Assembly: GCA_030603565.1 (NCBI GenBank)
Contig: JAUVXM010000017.1
Location: forward strand, 1-37,694
Direction: 5' to 3'
Source of the DNA: Candidatus Aminicenantota bacterium
GTDB taxonomy: Bacteria > Acidobacteriota > Aminicenantia > Aminicenantales > Aminicenantaceae
DNA length: 37,694 bases
Part shown: one piece after another, positions 1 through 7,482 of the stretch
Numbering within the stretch: the stretch's first letter is position 1
Layout: each line of letters opens with the position of its first letter
The notes under the pieces: generated by a model
The model's database searches: none
Seen by the model: the letters and a program-made list of their open reading frames with translations, nothing else
Told to the model about the DNA's origin: nothing
Position numbers and translations under genes: made by a program

Positions 1-126
1 TTGGAGGCCATCAACAGCTTAGTCCAAGCCGCTAAAGCTCGGGCAAGAGGATATCGAACGACAAAGAATCTCATCACTATGATCTACCTCATCGTAGGGA
101 AGTTTAATTTCAATCTACCCACATGA
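1..126 (+). pseudogene. ISL3-type transposase, C-terminal fragment cut by the window edge
   Basis: The first frame is open from base 1 and encodes about 41 residues before a TGA at 124-126. The peptide contains EAINSLVQAAKARARGYR followed by MIYLIVGKF, which resembles the extreme C-terminus of ISL3-family DDE transposases (an 'EAIN..IQ.AKR.ARGYR' helix and a hydrophobic end). Only the tail is visible, so it is unknown whether the element is complete to the left. The bases just after the stop (acgag-type 'gaaacagcgaggagcccat') look like the non-coding right end of such an element. Family assignment is from motif memory, not a search. Confidence 0.7.
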
Positions 127-144
127 AACAGCGAGGAGCCCATC

Positions 145-235
145 TTTTAAATCAAAAGTTTACACTGATTCCTAAGGAATTACAATTTACTATTTTTTTA
201 GTAATGAATTTGTACTATAATCAGCAATTCAAAAT
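145..235. repeat. Probable degenerate copy of the B-type MITE-like element
   Basis: By eye this AT-rich stretch aligns with the internal part of the element at 10307-10440: both share 'aatcaa', a 'ttta..a.tgattcctaag' block, a 'acaatt.ac.att' block and a final 'ta.taatc'. The diagnostic terminal repeats are not intact. It lies immediately after the transposase tail and before the first complete gene, so it may be a decayed insertion. The alignment has several mismatches and is only moderately secure. Confidence 0.45.
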
Positions 236-2399
236 GAGATCATTTCAAATCACAACCCTCTTTTTCCTCGTTTTTTCCCTCCTTTTAGCGGCAGAGGGGA
301 AAGGATTTGATCAGAAGCAGGTCAAGGCTTTTCGTACTGAAGACGGGGTTAAGATCGATGGCATTTTAAATGAAGCAGTCTGGCAATTAGAGGGTTTTGG
401 CGGGTTCCTCCAATCCGACCCTATTGATGGAGCCCCTGAGACTGAAGGCACAACCGTCTGGATAGCCTTTGATGATAAAAGCCTGTATGTAGCGGCCAGG
501 CTGGATGATACAGACCCGGATAAGATCGTCCGCCGGCTCGGACGCCGGGATGATGAAGTCGAATCAGACTGGTTCACTTTTGCCGTCGATCCCTATTATG
601 ATAGAAGAAGCGGTTACCTGTTTGCTGTTAATCCCTCAGGGTCTATTATGGATGGTACGCTTTTTAATGATGAAGGCAAGGATATGACCTGGGATGGAGT
701 CTGGGAAAGCGCGGTGCATATCGATGACATGGGTTGGGCAGTAGAGATGCGTATCCCCTTTCACCAATTGCGGTTCAAAAAGCATGATTTATATACTTGG
801 GGAGTCAATTTTTTCCGGGTGATAAAGCGGAAGAACGAAAAAACTGTCTTTTCCTGGGTACCCAAGGAAGAAAGCGGATATGTATCAAGGTTTGCCATTT
901 TAACTGGAATAAGAAATATCGATCCAGGCCGTTTTTTAGAATTCCTTCCCTTTGTCGTCGCAAAAGCCGGTTATAGTCCAGAGGAAAAAGGCAATCCATT
1001 CCAGACCGGGGAGGAATATCTGGGAAATTCGGGATTAGATTTTAAAGCCGGGCTGCAGAGCAATCTGACCTTGAATTTAACTGTTAATCCTGACTTCGGT
1101 CAGGTCGAAGTGGATCCGGCAGTAATCAATATCAGTGACCAGGAGACCTATTATATGGAAAAGCGGCCTTTTTTTGTTGAAGGAGCGGATATTTTTCGTT
1201 TCGGATACGGAGGAGCCAATACTCAGGTTAACCTTGGGTGGAGGAACCCCAGTTTTTTTTACAGCCGCAGGATCGGCAGATTTCCCCAGGGGCATGTGTA
1301 TTCTGATGGATATGTAGACTATCCTGAGGGGACGACAATTTTAAGCGCTGCTAAATTGACAGGCAAGGTGGGGAACGGCTGGAATATTGGATTTCTAAAT
1401 GCATTTACAGAGCGTGAATATGGGACTATCGAACTCAACCAAAAACGCTGGGGGGAGGAAGTTGAGCCTTTTTCATATTACGGGGTACTCAGGACGCAGA
1501 AGGAATTCAATGATGGCTACCGAGGGTTAGGGATTATTGCCACTTCTGTACTGCGGAACCTAAGAAGCGAGGGGCTGGAAAACAGATTGACCCGTAATGC
1601 TTTGAGCCTGGCTTTTGACGGCTGGACTTTTCTTGACAATGACCGCACCTGGGTTATAACCGGCTGGTGCGGCGGGACAAGGATATCAGGGAGCAAGGAA
1701 GCAATCAGCAGTGACAATCGCAAGCCCTTTGTTTTAATAGTTTCAGGTCATTACAGGACTCATCCGCACGGCTCTTATAACTGGTCGCTAAATGCCACCC
1801 TGCGCTGGAAGCCGAGAAGCAATCTCAGCCTCTCTATCGGGCCGGGATACTCTTGGCGCCATTCGGTCGGGCAGTATGTAGCTTGCATCGAAGATGAGCT
1901 TAAAGCTGAAACATACGGGTCCAGGTATGTCATGTCAGACGTTATTCAGGAAACTCTGCCCATAGAGATCCGGGTCAACTGGACCTTTTCTCCCAGGTTG
2001 AGCCTGCAGGCTTATTTGCAGCCTTTTATCGGGGTCGGTGATTTTTTTAAGTTTAAGGAACTGGTGGCAGCCCGGACATTTGACTTTGATTATTATGCTG
2101 AAGGCGATTCCTCTATTGCGTTAGAAAACAATACATATGCAGTTGATCCTGACGGGCCGGGACCGGCTAAGGAATTTTTCTTCAGGAATCCTGACTTCAA
2201 CCTTAAATCTTTGCGCGGGACTATTGTGCTGCGCTGGGAATATAAACCGGGCTCAACATTCTATGCGGTCTGGACCCAGAACCGAGCTGATTATTCCTAT
2301 CCTGGTGATTTTCAGGTTGGCCGTGACCTAAAAGCTATTTTCAATGCTACCGGGGAAAATATTTTCCTTCTGAAGTTTAATTACAGGTTCAAGCTTTAA
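234..2399 (+). CDS. DUF5916-type outer-membrane protein with N-terminal CBM9-like domain
   Basis: A 721-residue exported protein of unknown function. Residues 1-23 form a signal peptide (MRSFQITTLFFLVFSLLLAA). A CBM9/DOMON-like beta domain follows (about 35-215), with VKIDGILNEAVWQ, WIAFDDKSLYVAARLDD and a VEMRIPFHQLRF block. The remainder carries the family hallmark NPDFGQVEVDPAVIN...YYMEKRPFFVEGADIF and then alternating aromatic/hydrophobic strands typical of a beta-barrel, ending in FLLKFNYRFKL with a terminal hydrophobic residue as in many outer-membrane proteins. The open frame continues upstream to 123, but those 37 residues run through repeat-like DNA and would bury the signal peptide, so the ATG at 234 is preferred. 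No strong ribosome binding site is visible. The substrate cannot be inferred. Confidence 0.85.
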   Translation: MRSFQITTLFFLVFSLLLAAEGKGFDQKQVKAFRTEDGVKIDGILNEAVWQLEGFGGFLQSDPIDGAPETEGTTVWIAFDDKSLYVAARLDDTDPDKIVRRLGRRDDEVESDWFTFAVDPYYDRRSGYLFAVNPSGSIMDGTLFNDEGKDMTWDGVWESAVHIDDMGWAVEMRIPFHQLRFKKHDLYTWGVNFFRVIKRKNEKTVFSWVPKEESGYVSRFAILTGIRNIDPGRFLEFLPFVVAKAGYSPEEKGNPFQTGEEYLGNSGLDFKAGLQSNLTLNLTVNPDFGQVEVDPAVINISDQETYYMEKRPFFVEGADIFRFGYGGANTQVNLGWRNPSFFYSRRIGRFPQGHVYSDGYVDYPEGTTILSAAKLTGKVGNGWNIGFLNAFTEREYGTIELNQKRWGEEVEPFSYYGVLRTQKEFNDGYRGLGIIATSVLRNLRSEGLENRLTRNALSLAFDGWTFLDNDRTWVITGWCGGTRISGSKEAISSDNRKPFVLIVSGHYRTHPHGSYNWSLNATLRWKPRSNLSLSIGPGYSWRHSVGQYVACIEDELKAETYGSRYVMSDVIQETLPIEIRVNWTFSPRLSLQAYLQPFIGVGDFFKFKELVAARTFDFDYYAEGDSSIALENNTYAVDPDGPGPAKEFFFRNPDFNLKSLRGTIVLRWEYKPGSTFYAVWTQNRADYSYPGDFQVGRDLKAIFNATGENIFLLKFNYRFKL

Positions 2400-2488
2400 G
2401 CAAGAATCAAGTATGGGTTGTTGTCAATATTGCTTTAAAATTGAATATAAATTAAGATAATATAAGTTGGAAATTTTGAGTTACTATT

Positions 2489-3052
2489 ATGCCTTTTAAA
2501 ATATTCGCTGCAGACAGCAGCCCCTCGGCTCTTAAAGCATTACATCTGGCGTTTCAGGATTCAAATTATAACCTTTATACTTCTGAGGATGGGATAGAAG
2601 CGCTGGAGATCCTTATGCAGATCGATCCGGATGCAATCGTCCTGGGACTTTCACTTCTTCGCAAAGATGGCTATGAAATAGGCGATTTTTTAAAAAAAGG
2701 AGAACAGTTTAAGGATAAACCGCTTATCCTTCTTCAAGACGCTTTTCAGGAGCCGGATGAGGAAAAATTAAAATCTTTAAAATATGATAAACTCTTTAAG
2801 AAGCCTTTAGACTCAGAAGAGGTAGCATCAGCCATAAGAAAACTGGTAGGTGAGACCAAAGCTCCGGATACTCTTCCGGAGGAACCTGATGTTCAAGAAG
2901 TTCAGGAAAATATAACTGAAGGGGATAGCGCAAATATGGACTCGGGGAAGGAACTGGAGGAAGCGGTTATGGAGAAGGTCAAACAGGAGATTCTGCAGAT
3001 GGAACGTGAACTGGAAAAGCGGATTATAGCACGCCTTAAGTCGCAAGAGTAA
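2489..3052 (+). CDS. Receiver-like protein lacking the phospho-acceptor Asp, with acidic linker and C-terminal coiled coil
   Basis: A 187-residue protein. Residues 1-120 follow the CheY-like receiver fold: an Asp at position 9 (KIFAADSS), the beta3 segment DAIVLGLSLLRKDGYE and the KKPLD motif with the conserved Lys near 105. The Asp normally phosphorylated at the end of beta3 is Gly53, and the usual Thr/Ser of beta4 is Gln (LILLQDA). Phosphotransfer by the standard mechanism is therefore unlikely. Residues 125-155 are acidic and probably disordered; 156-187 form a charged helix/coiled coil (EEAVMEKVKQEILQMERELE). There is no DNA-binding or enzymatic output domain. It may act as a constitutive docking or scaffold module; partner unknown. 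Its stop codon lies inside the left arm of an inverted repeat. Confidence 0.8.
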   Translation: MPFKIFAADSSPSALKALHLAFQDSNYNLYTSEDGIEALEILMQIDPDAIVLGLSLLRKDGYEIGDFLKKGEQFKDKPLILLQDAFQEPDEEKLKSLKYDKLFKKPLDSEEVASAIRKLVGETKAPDTLPEEPDVQEVQENITEGDSANMDSGKELEEAVMEKVKQEILQMERELEKRIIARLKSQE

Positions 3053-3136
3053 GGGATTAAGTCTTTATATTCCACATTTCTTTTATATAAAATGGACAAA
3101 AAGATGGAAATGTGGAATATGAAGACTTGACCCCTT
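3051..3136. repeat. Long inverted repeat (30-bp arms, 26-nt loop)
   Basis: The arms are 3051-3080 and 3107-3136. The right arm reverse-complemented differs from the left at 3 of 30 positions; the core 'atattccacatttc' is perfect. The loop is 3081-3106. Transcribed, it would form a very stable hairpin directly after the receiver-like gene, with no T-run, so it is not a classical terminator. The outer motif 'gaagacttgacccc' recurs at 33590-33603. Such palindromes resemble repeats mobilised by REP-associated (Y1/IS200-like) transposases, though none is encoded here. Confidence 0.8.
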
Positions 3137-3192
3137 AGTAATAGCATTGTAGACGAGAAACTGGTAAAATACGCCTTGTTTAAAATTCGGAT

Positions 3193-5838
3193 ATGAAGAA
3201 AAAAATAGAGTTAGAAAAATCATATGACCCCAAACCTGTTGAAGAAAAGTGGGCTGATTTCTGGATCGAAAAGAGGCTTTTTAGCCCGGCTGGGTCTTCC
3301 TCCCGGAAAAAATTTTCCATGGTACTTCCTCCTCCCAATGTAACCGGTTCTCTTCACATGGGACATGCTCTCTGCTTTACTTTGCCCGATATTATTGTCC
3401 GCTGGCGTAGAATGCAGGGATATGATGTCCTCTGGTTACCCGGTACAGACCATGCAAGTATCGCAGTTCATAATGTTATCGAGAAAAAGCTTGCCCGGGA
3501 AGGCATAGAAAAAGAAAAAGTCAGCCGCGAAAAATTCATGGAGATAGCCTGGGAGTGGAAGGAAAAATATGGTGGTAAGATCGCCCACCAGTTGAAAAAG
3601 CTGGGGTTTTCTCTTGATTGGACCCGGGAACGGTTTACTATGGATGAAGGATTTTCCCGGGCGGTCAACAAAGTTTTTGTGGATCTCTATCGGGAAGGAC
3701 TTATTTACCGGGATTATTATCTTGTAAACCAGTGTCCGCACTGTAATACAGTTCTTTCTGATATTGAGATAGAGCATAAGGAATTAAAATCCAAGCTTTT
3801 TTACTTTAAATATCCGATTCTGGATTCGGATGGTTATGTGGTTGTAGCTACTACTCGGCCTGAGACTATGCTGGGCGATACAGCAGTAGCTGTGCACTCT
3901 AAGGACCCGCGCTTTAAACATTTGCATGGGAAAAAAATCTTGCTTCCCCTGGTGGGTAGAAAAATACCGGTAATAACGGATGATATGGTTGACAGAGAGT
4001 TTGGGACCGGGGTTGTTAAGGTAACGCCTGCTCATGATCCGGTGGATTTTGATATGGGAAAACGCCATAACCTTGAACAAATCATAGTCATTAATGGTTC
4101 CGGAATCATGACTGAAGCTGCGGGCGAAAAATTCCAGGGTCTTGACCGCTTTGCATGCCGGAAAAATGTCCTTGAAGCGTTAAAAAAAGAGGGACTGCTT
4201 GAAAAAACTGAGGATTACCAGCATGCAGTCGGTCACTGCTACCGTTGTAATACTATTATCGAACCTCACCTCTCCTGGCAGTGGTTTGTAAAGATAGAAC
4301 CGCTGGCTCGGGAAGCGATTAAGGTTGTAGAAGATGGGAAGATAGAGTTCATTCCTTCCAACTGGACCAAAACTTATTATGAATGGATGTCTAATATTCA
4401 TGACTGGTGTATCTCCCGCCAACTCTGGTGGGGGCACCAGATCCCAGCCTGGTATTGTCAGGACTGTAAACAGATCACTGTGGCTGAAGAGAAGCCGGAT
4501 AAATGTGGGGAGTGCGGGAGCAGCAATCTGTACCAGGATGAGGATGTTTTGGACACTTGGTTTAGCTCAGCTCTCTGGCCGTTTGGGACATTGGGGTGGC
4601 CTGAAAAGACAGAGGATTTAGAAAATTTTTACCCAACTGATCTTATGTCTACCGGTTTTGACATCATATTTTTCTGGGTGGCCCGAATGATCATGATGGG
4701 GCTCAAATTCATGGGTGATATTCCCTTTAAACATGTCTTTATCAATGGATTAGTCAGGGATTTTAAAAGGCAAAAGATGAGCAAATCTGTAGGGAATATC
4801 ATCAATCCCCTGGTGATGATAGATAAATACGGTACAGATGCTTTACGATTCACTCTGGCAGCGCTGGCGATTCCGGGGATGGATATATCTCTTTCTGAAG
4901 AGCGTATGACTGGGTATCGTGCTTTTGTCAACAAAATATGGAATGCTGCGAGATTTGTGTTGATGAATCTGAAAGAGAGCGAATACATGGTCAAGGAGGA
5001 GGAGCTGACTCTGGTTGACCGTTGGATAAGGAGCCGGGTTACGACAATAACCCGGGAGATGAATGAGTCCCTGGAACAATATAAGTTTTATGAAGCTGCT
5101 GATAAGATATATCATTTTGTCTGGCATGAATTCTGCGATTGGTACCTTGAGCTAGTAAAGCCTGAACTGAAAACGGGAAACAATACAAGTTACGCCGTCC
5201 TGATTGATATGCTTGATAGGATACTAAAGCTGCTGCATCCATTTATGCCTTTTGTGACAGAGGAGATCTGGCAAAAACTTCCGGGAGCTGGAGAATCGCT
5301 GGTTACTGCTGAATTTCCGGTAGAAGAGGATGCCTGGCGCAATAAAGACGCAGAAGAGGTGCTTGACCAACTGCAAAAGTTAATCATTGAGATTCGGACT
5401 ATTAAGGCTGAAAATCGCATTCCTCCTCGAAAAGAGATCGATCTTTGGGTTAAAGCCGGGGATATAGCAGAGAAACAGATCGTCAGGGAGAATCAGGAAT
5501 GCATTCAGTTTCTGGCCAGTGTACGGTCTATAAAGAACATGGAAGAATTTCCACGTGGGAAGAAGTTTCTTAAGGGAATTGCCGGTGGTGTAGAAATCGG
5601 GATTCCCCTGACAGAAGGACTTGTTGATCTGGGAAAGGAGCAACAACGCCTAAGGAAAGAGCTGATAAAGGTAAAGTCAGAAACTGGGAAAATAAAAAGC
5701 AGGCTGGAGAACAACAATTTTTGCAGCCGGGCTCCGAAGGAAGTTTTCCGAAAAACCGAAGAACGCCTGCATGAACTTCAAGATAAAAAAGAGAAACTGA
5801 ATAAAAACCTGAAACATATAAATTCCCTTATGGAGTGA
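3193..5838 (+). CDS. valS: Valyl-tRNA synthetase
   Basis: Class I aminoacyl-tRNA synthetase, 881 residues, charging tRNA-Val in the cytoplasm. Visible parts: the HIGH-type motif HMGH at 55-58 in PPPNVTGSLHMGHAL, the CP1 editing domain with TTRPETMLGDTAVAV near 215, several CxxC pairs (CPHC, CYRC, CQDC, CGEC) that may bind zinc, the KMSKS loop at 528-532, a Val-type anticodon-binding domain (HEFCDWYLELVKPEL near 650), and a C-terminal coiled-coil arm from about 805 (VDLGKEQQRLRKELIKVK). The length is normal for the family. The coaX start overlaps or directly follows the stop, so the two are probably cotranscribed. No T-box-like leader is apparent in the short upstream gap. Confidence 0.97.
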   Translation: MKKKIELEKSYDPKPVEEKWADFWIEKRLFSPAGSSSRKKFSMVLPPPNVTGSLHMGHALCFTLPDIIVRWRRMQGYDVLWLPGTDHASIAVHNVIEKKLAREGIEKEKVSREKFMEIAWEWKEKYGGKIAHQLKKLGFSLDWTRERFTMDEGFSRAVNKVFVDLYREGLIYRDYYLVNQCPHCNTVLSDIEIEHKELKSKLFYFKYPILDSDGYVVVATTRPETMLGDTAVAVHSKDPRFKHLHGKKILLPLVGRKIPVITDDMVDREFGTGVVKVTPAHDPVDFDMGKRHNLEQIIVINGSGIMTEAAGEKFQGLDRFACRKNVLEALKKEGLLEKTEDYQHAVGHCYRCNTIIEPHLSWQWFVKIEPLAREAIKVVEDGKIEFIPSNWTKTYYEWMSNIHDWCISRQLWWGHQIPAWYCQDCKQITVAEEKPDKCGECGSSNLYQDEDVLDTWFSSALWPFGTLGWPEKTEDLENFYPTDLMSTGFDIIFFWVARMIMMGLKFMGDIPFKHVFINGLVRDFKRQKMSKSVGNIINPLVMIDKYGTDALRFTLAALAIPGMDISLSEERMTGYRAFVNKIWNAARFVLMNLKESEYMVKEEELTLVDRWIRSRVTTITREMNESLEQYKFYEAADKIYHFVWHEFCDWYLELVKPELKTGNNTSYAVLIDMLDRILKLLHPFMPFVTEEIWQKLPGAGESLVTAEFPVEEDAWRNKDAEEVLDQLQKLIIEIRTIKAENRIPPRKEIDLWVKAGDIAEKQIVRENQECIQFLASVRSIKNMEEFPRGKKFLKGIAGGVEIGIPLTEGLVDLGKEQQRLRKELIKVKSETGKIKSRLENNNFCSRAPKEVFRKTEERLHELQDKKEKLNKNLKHINSLME

Positions 5839-5843
5839 TGTCT

Positions 5844-6611
5844 ATGTTATTAGCTATTGATATTGGCAACACGAATATTGCTGTAGGAGTATTTAAGGGA
5901 AAAAAGTTAGTTGAACACTGGGAGCTGAAATCTGAATCTGAAAAGACGAGTGATGAGTATGCTGTGACTTTAACCGGGTTTTTTTCCCTTGCCGGATTTG
6001 ATGTCCGGAAAATAGATGCAGTAATTATTTCCAGTGTTGTGCCGCCGCTGACCCCTGATTTTCAGAGATTAAGCCATGACTTGTGTCATGTGAAACCTTT
6101 GATCGTCGGTCCTGGGTTGAAGACAGGGATGCCTATTCTTTATGAAAATCCGGCTGAAGTAGGAGCAGACAGGATCGTATCGTCGATTGCAGCATATGCC
6201 AAATTCGGAGGGGCATGTATTGTGGTCGATTTTGGGACTGCAACGACATTTGATGCAGTTTCTTCAAAGGGAGAATATTTAGGGGGAGCAATAGCCCCTG
6301 GAATTCAAATATCGTCGGAGGCTTTGTATTTAAAAACAGCAAAATTACCACGTATTGAAATTAAAAAGCCGGAGAGTGCAGTAGGGCGCAGTACGGAAGC
6401 CAGTATGCAGTCTGGAGTATATTTTGGCTATATTGGCCTTATCACTACTATTATTGAAAAAATCTCAAGCGAGCTGAGAGGAGCTGTTCGTGTTATTGCC
6501 ACCGGAGGATTTGCATCCTTGTTCTATGAGGAGATCGAGTCTATTGGTTCTTATGAACCCTATCTTGTATTGGAGGGGCTGAGAATTATTTATGAGCGAA
6601 ACGCAACGTAA
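5844..6611 (+). CDS. coaX: Type III pantothenate kinase
   Basis: First step of coenzyme A synthesis: ATP-dependent phosphorylation of pantothenate by the CoaX (ASKHA-fold) enzyme. The protein is 255 residues from the ATG at 5844, giving MLLAIDIGNTN with the phosphate-1 motif D6-IGNTN; VGADR lies near 105-110 and VDFGTATTFD near 128-137, then a C-terminal ATGGFA. The frame is open from a GTG at 5835 and an ATG at 5838 that overlaps the valS stop, but GGAG at 5832-5835 is well spaced (8 nt) for 5844. It is the downstream partner of valS. The stop codon TAA (6609-6611) is the first three bases of a MITE-like terminal repeat; the protein end (LEGLRIIYERNAT) looks normal. Confidence 0.95.
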   Translation: MLLAIDIGNTNIAVGVFKGKKLVEHWELKSESEKTSDEYAVTLTGFFSLAGFDVRKIDAVIISSVVPPLTPDFQRLSHDLCHVKPLIVGPGLKTGMPILYENPAEVGADRIVSSIAAYAKFGGACIVVDFGTATTFDAVSSKGEYLGGAIAPGIQISSEALYLKTAKLPRIEIKKPESAVGRSTEASMQSGVYFGYIGLITTIIEKISSELRGAVRVIATGGFASLFYEEIESIGSYEPYLVLEGLRIIYERNAT

Positions 6612-6635
6612 CCTGGATTATTCACGAGTCGAGGT

Positions 6636-6711
6636 TGCCGCATATACAAGGCGCAGGGTATGAAGCTGTGGACCTTCACTGCGAATCCGCTGCAACAAAG
6701 TAGATGCGGTA
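6636..6711 (+). other. Potential structured-RNA fold in the A segment
   Basis: An outer stem tgccgcat (6636-6643) pairs with atgcggta (6704-6711). Inside, cgcag (6652-6656) pairs with ctgcg (6679-6683), and tgaag (6661-6665) pairs with cttca (6674-6678) around an 8-nt loop. In the second copy (reverse strand near 10450-10540) one outer G-C becomes G-U and the inner tgaag/cttca stem is kept, which hints at selection on folding. Whether it is transcribed as a functional RNA or only folds as single-stranded DNA cannot be told. Confidence 0.4.
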
Positions 6712-6738
6712 AGATCGGCTCGCCTGAAAGGTTAAAAG

Positions 6739-6790
6739 TGCCGCTGATAAAATTTGTTTTTGTTTTTATGAATAAAGCAGCGGCAATTTT
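6739..6790 (+). terminator. Possible intrinsic terminator after valS-coaX
   Basis: A perfect 8-bp GC-rich stem (tgccgctg at 6739-6746, cagcggca at 6778-6785) is followed by 'atttttatg'. The 31-nt loop is unusually long, which weakens the call. It lies inside the MITE-like element downstream of coaX, so the insertion may have supplied the operon end. Confidence 0.4.
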
Positions 6791-6832
6791 TATGAATAGT
6801 CCAGGAAACCTGAATTATTCATGAGGATGGAA

Positions 6833-7468
6833 ATGTCAGAAAAAGAAAAAGAGCAGTATTTTCGATTGATCTCGCGTCGTTTTTTGAGACTGCGCGGGGC
6901 TCCCTTTTTTTTGTCCTCTAAAGAACTGGACCAGATTGAAAACTGGTTTCAAACAGGAATTCCTTTGAGGGTTGTTTTGGAAGGAATCCAGTTCGCTTAT
7001 GAAGATTTTCGGAAAAAGCCAGTTCGCAGGGGTAGAAAATTATACCTTGTATTCTGCAATGCAATGGTTCTCAAATCATTTAAGCAGTATAAAGATCGAA
7101 AAGTCGGGCTGAAACAAAAAGTTGATAATGAGGATGATAAAAAAGAAAAAGTAAAAATAGAGGCAAAGGAATTCTTAGAGAAAATACCTGATGATGTGGC
7201 ATATCTGAAGGCTGCATTTTTAGAAGCAGTTCAAGAGCTGTCCCGGGAGAAATTTAATGAAGATAAACTGGAGCACCATGAAGAAAAGATCGAGGCTCTG
7301 CTATTGATGAATGCTCCTCAGGAAGAAAAAGATAAAGCTGCAGAATATGCCCGAAGGGAGCTAAAAATACTTGATGCAGGGGAATTAGGCAGGGTAATTA
7401 ATCTAAAAATTATTAAATCAATGAGAGATAAGTATAGAATTCCCTATGTATCTCCTTATTATTATTGA
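6833..7468 (+). CDS. Conserved-looking hypothetical protein upstream of RNase R
   Basis: Product about 211 residues; not recognised. The N-terminal half is a basic helical region (YFRLISRRFLRLRGAPFFLS, then IENWFQTGIPLRVVLEGI and FRKKPVRRGRKLYLV), followed by a charged stretch around 105-120 (DNEDDKKEKVKIEAKEF) and an acidic helical C-terminal half ending in RDKYRIPYVSPYYY. There is no signal peptide or membrane segment. Three in-frame ATGs (6821, 6827, 6833) are possible; 6833 is favoured because GAGG at 6823-6826 is 6 nt upstream. The 6821 ATG uses the last base of the neighbouring repeat. It sits 14 nt before rnr, so a role linked to RNase R or RNA metabolism is a context inference only. 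Confidence 0.75.
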   Translation: MSEKEKEQYFRLISRRFLRLRGAPFFLSSKELDQIENWFQTGIPLRVVLEGIQFAYEDFRKKPVRRGRKLYLVFCNAMVLKSFKQYKDRKVGLKQKVDNEDDKKEKVKIEAKEFLEKIPDDVAYLKAAFLEAVQELSREKFNEDKLEHHEEKIEALLLMNAPQEEKDKAAEYARRELKILDAGELGRVINLKIIKSMRDKYRIPYVSPYYY

Positions 7469-7482
7469 AATATGCCTGAATT

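Larger units (their letters stand above)
6609..6821. mobile_element. MITE-like element, A-type left part (left flank of the rnr unit)
   Basis: It starts with the terminal sequence taacctggattattca (preceded by 'cg', with TA at the edge) and contains an about 113-bp A segment (6609-6725) that recurs inverted at 10447-10566 with roughly ten differences by eye. An 8-bp stem tgccgctg/cagcggca (6739-6746 with 6778-6785) encloses an AT-rich loop and is followed by a short T-run. The right edge is tgaatagtccagg (6793-6805), three A's, and a second inward-facing end cctgaattattca (6809-6821), so two element ends abut. No transposase is encoded; mobilisation would need one in trans. Confidence 0.8.

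Noticed and set aside
3137-3192. T-box leader for valS
   Set aside because: The leader is only about 55 nt outside the palindrome and shows no T-box consensus or terminator/antiterminator pair.
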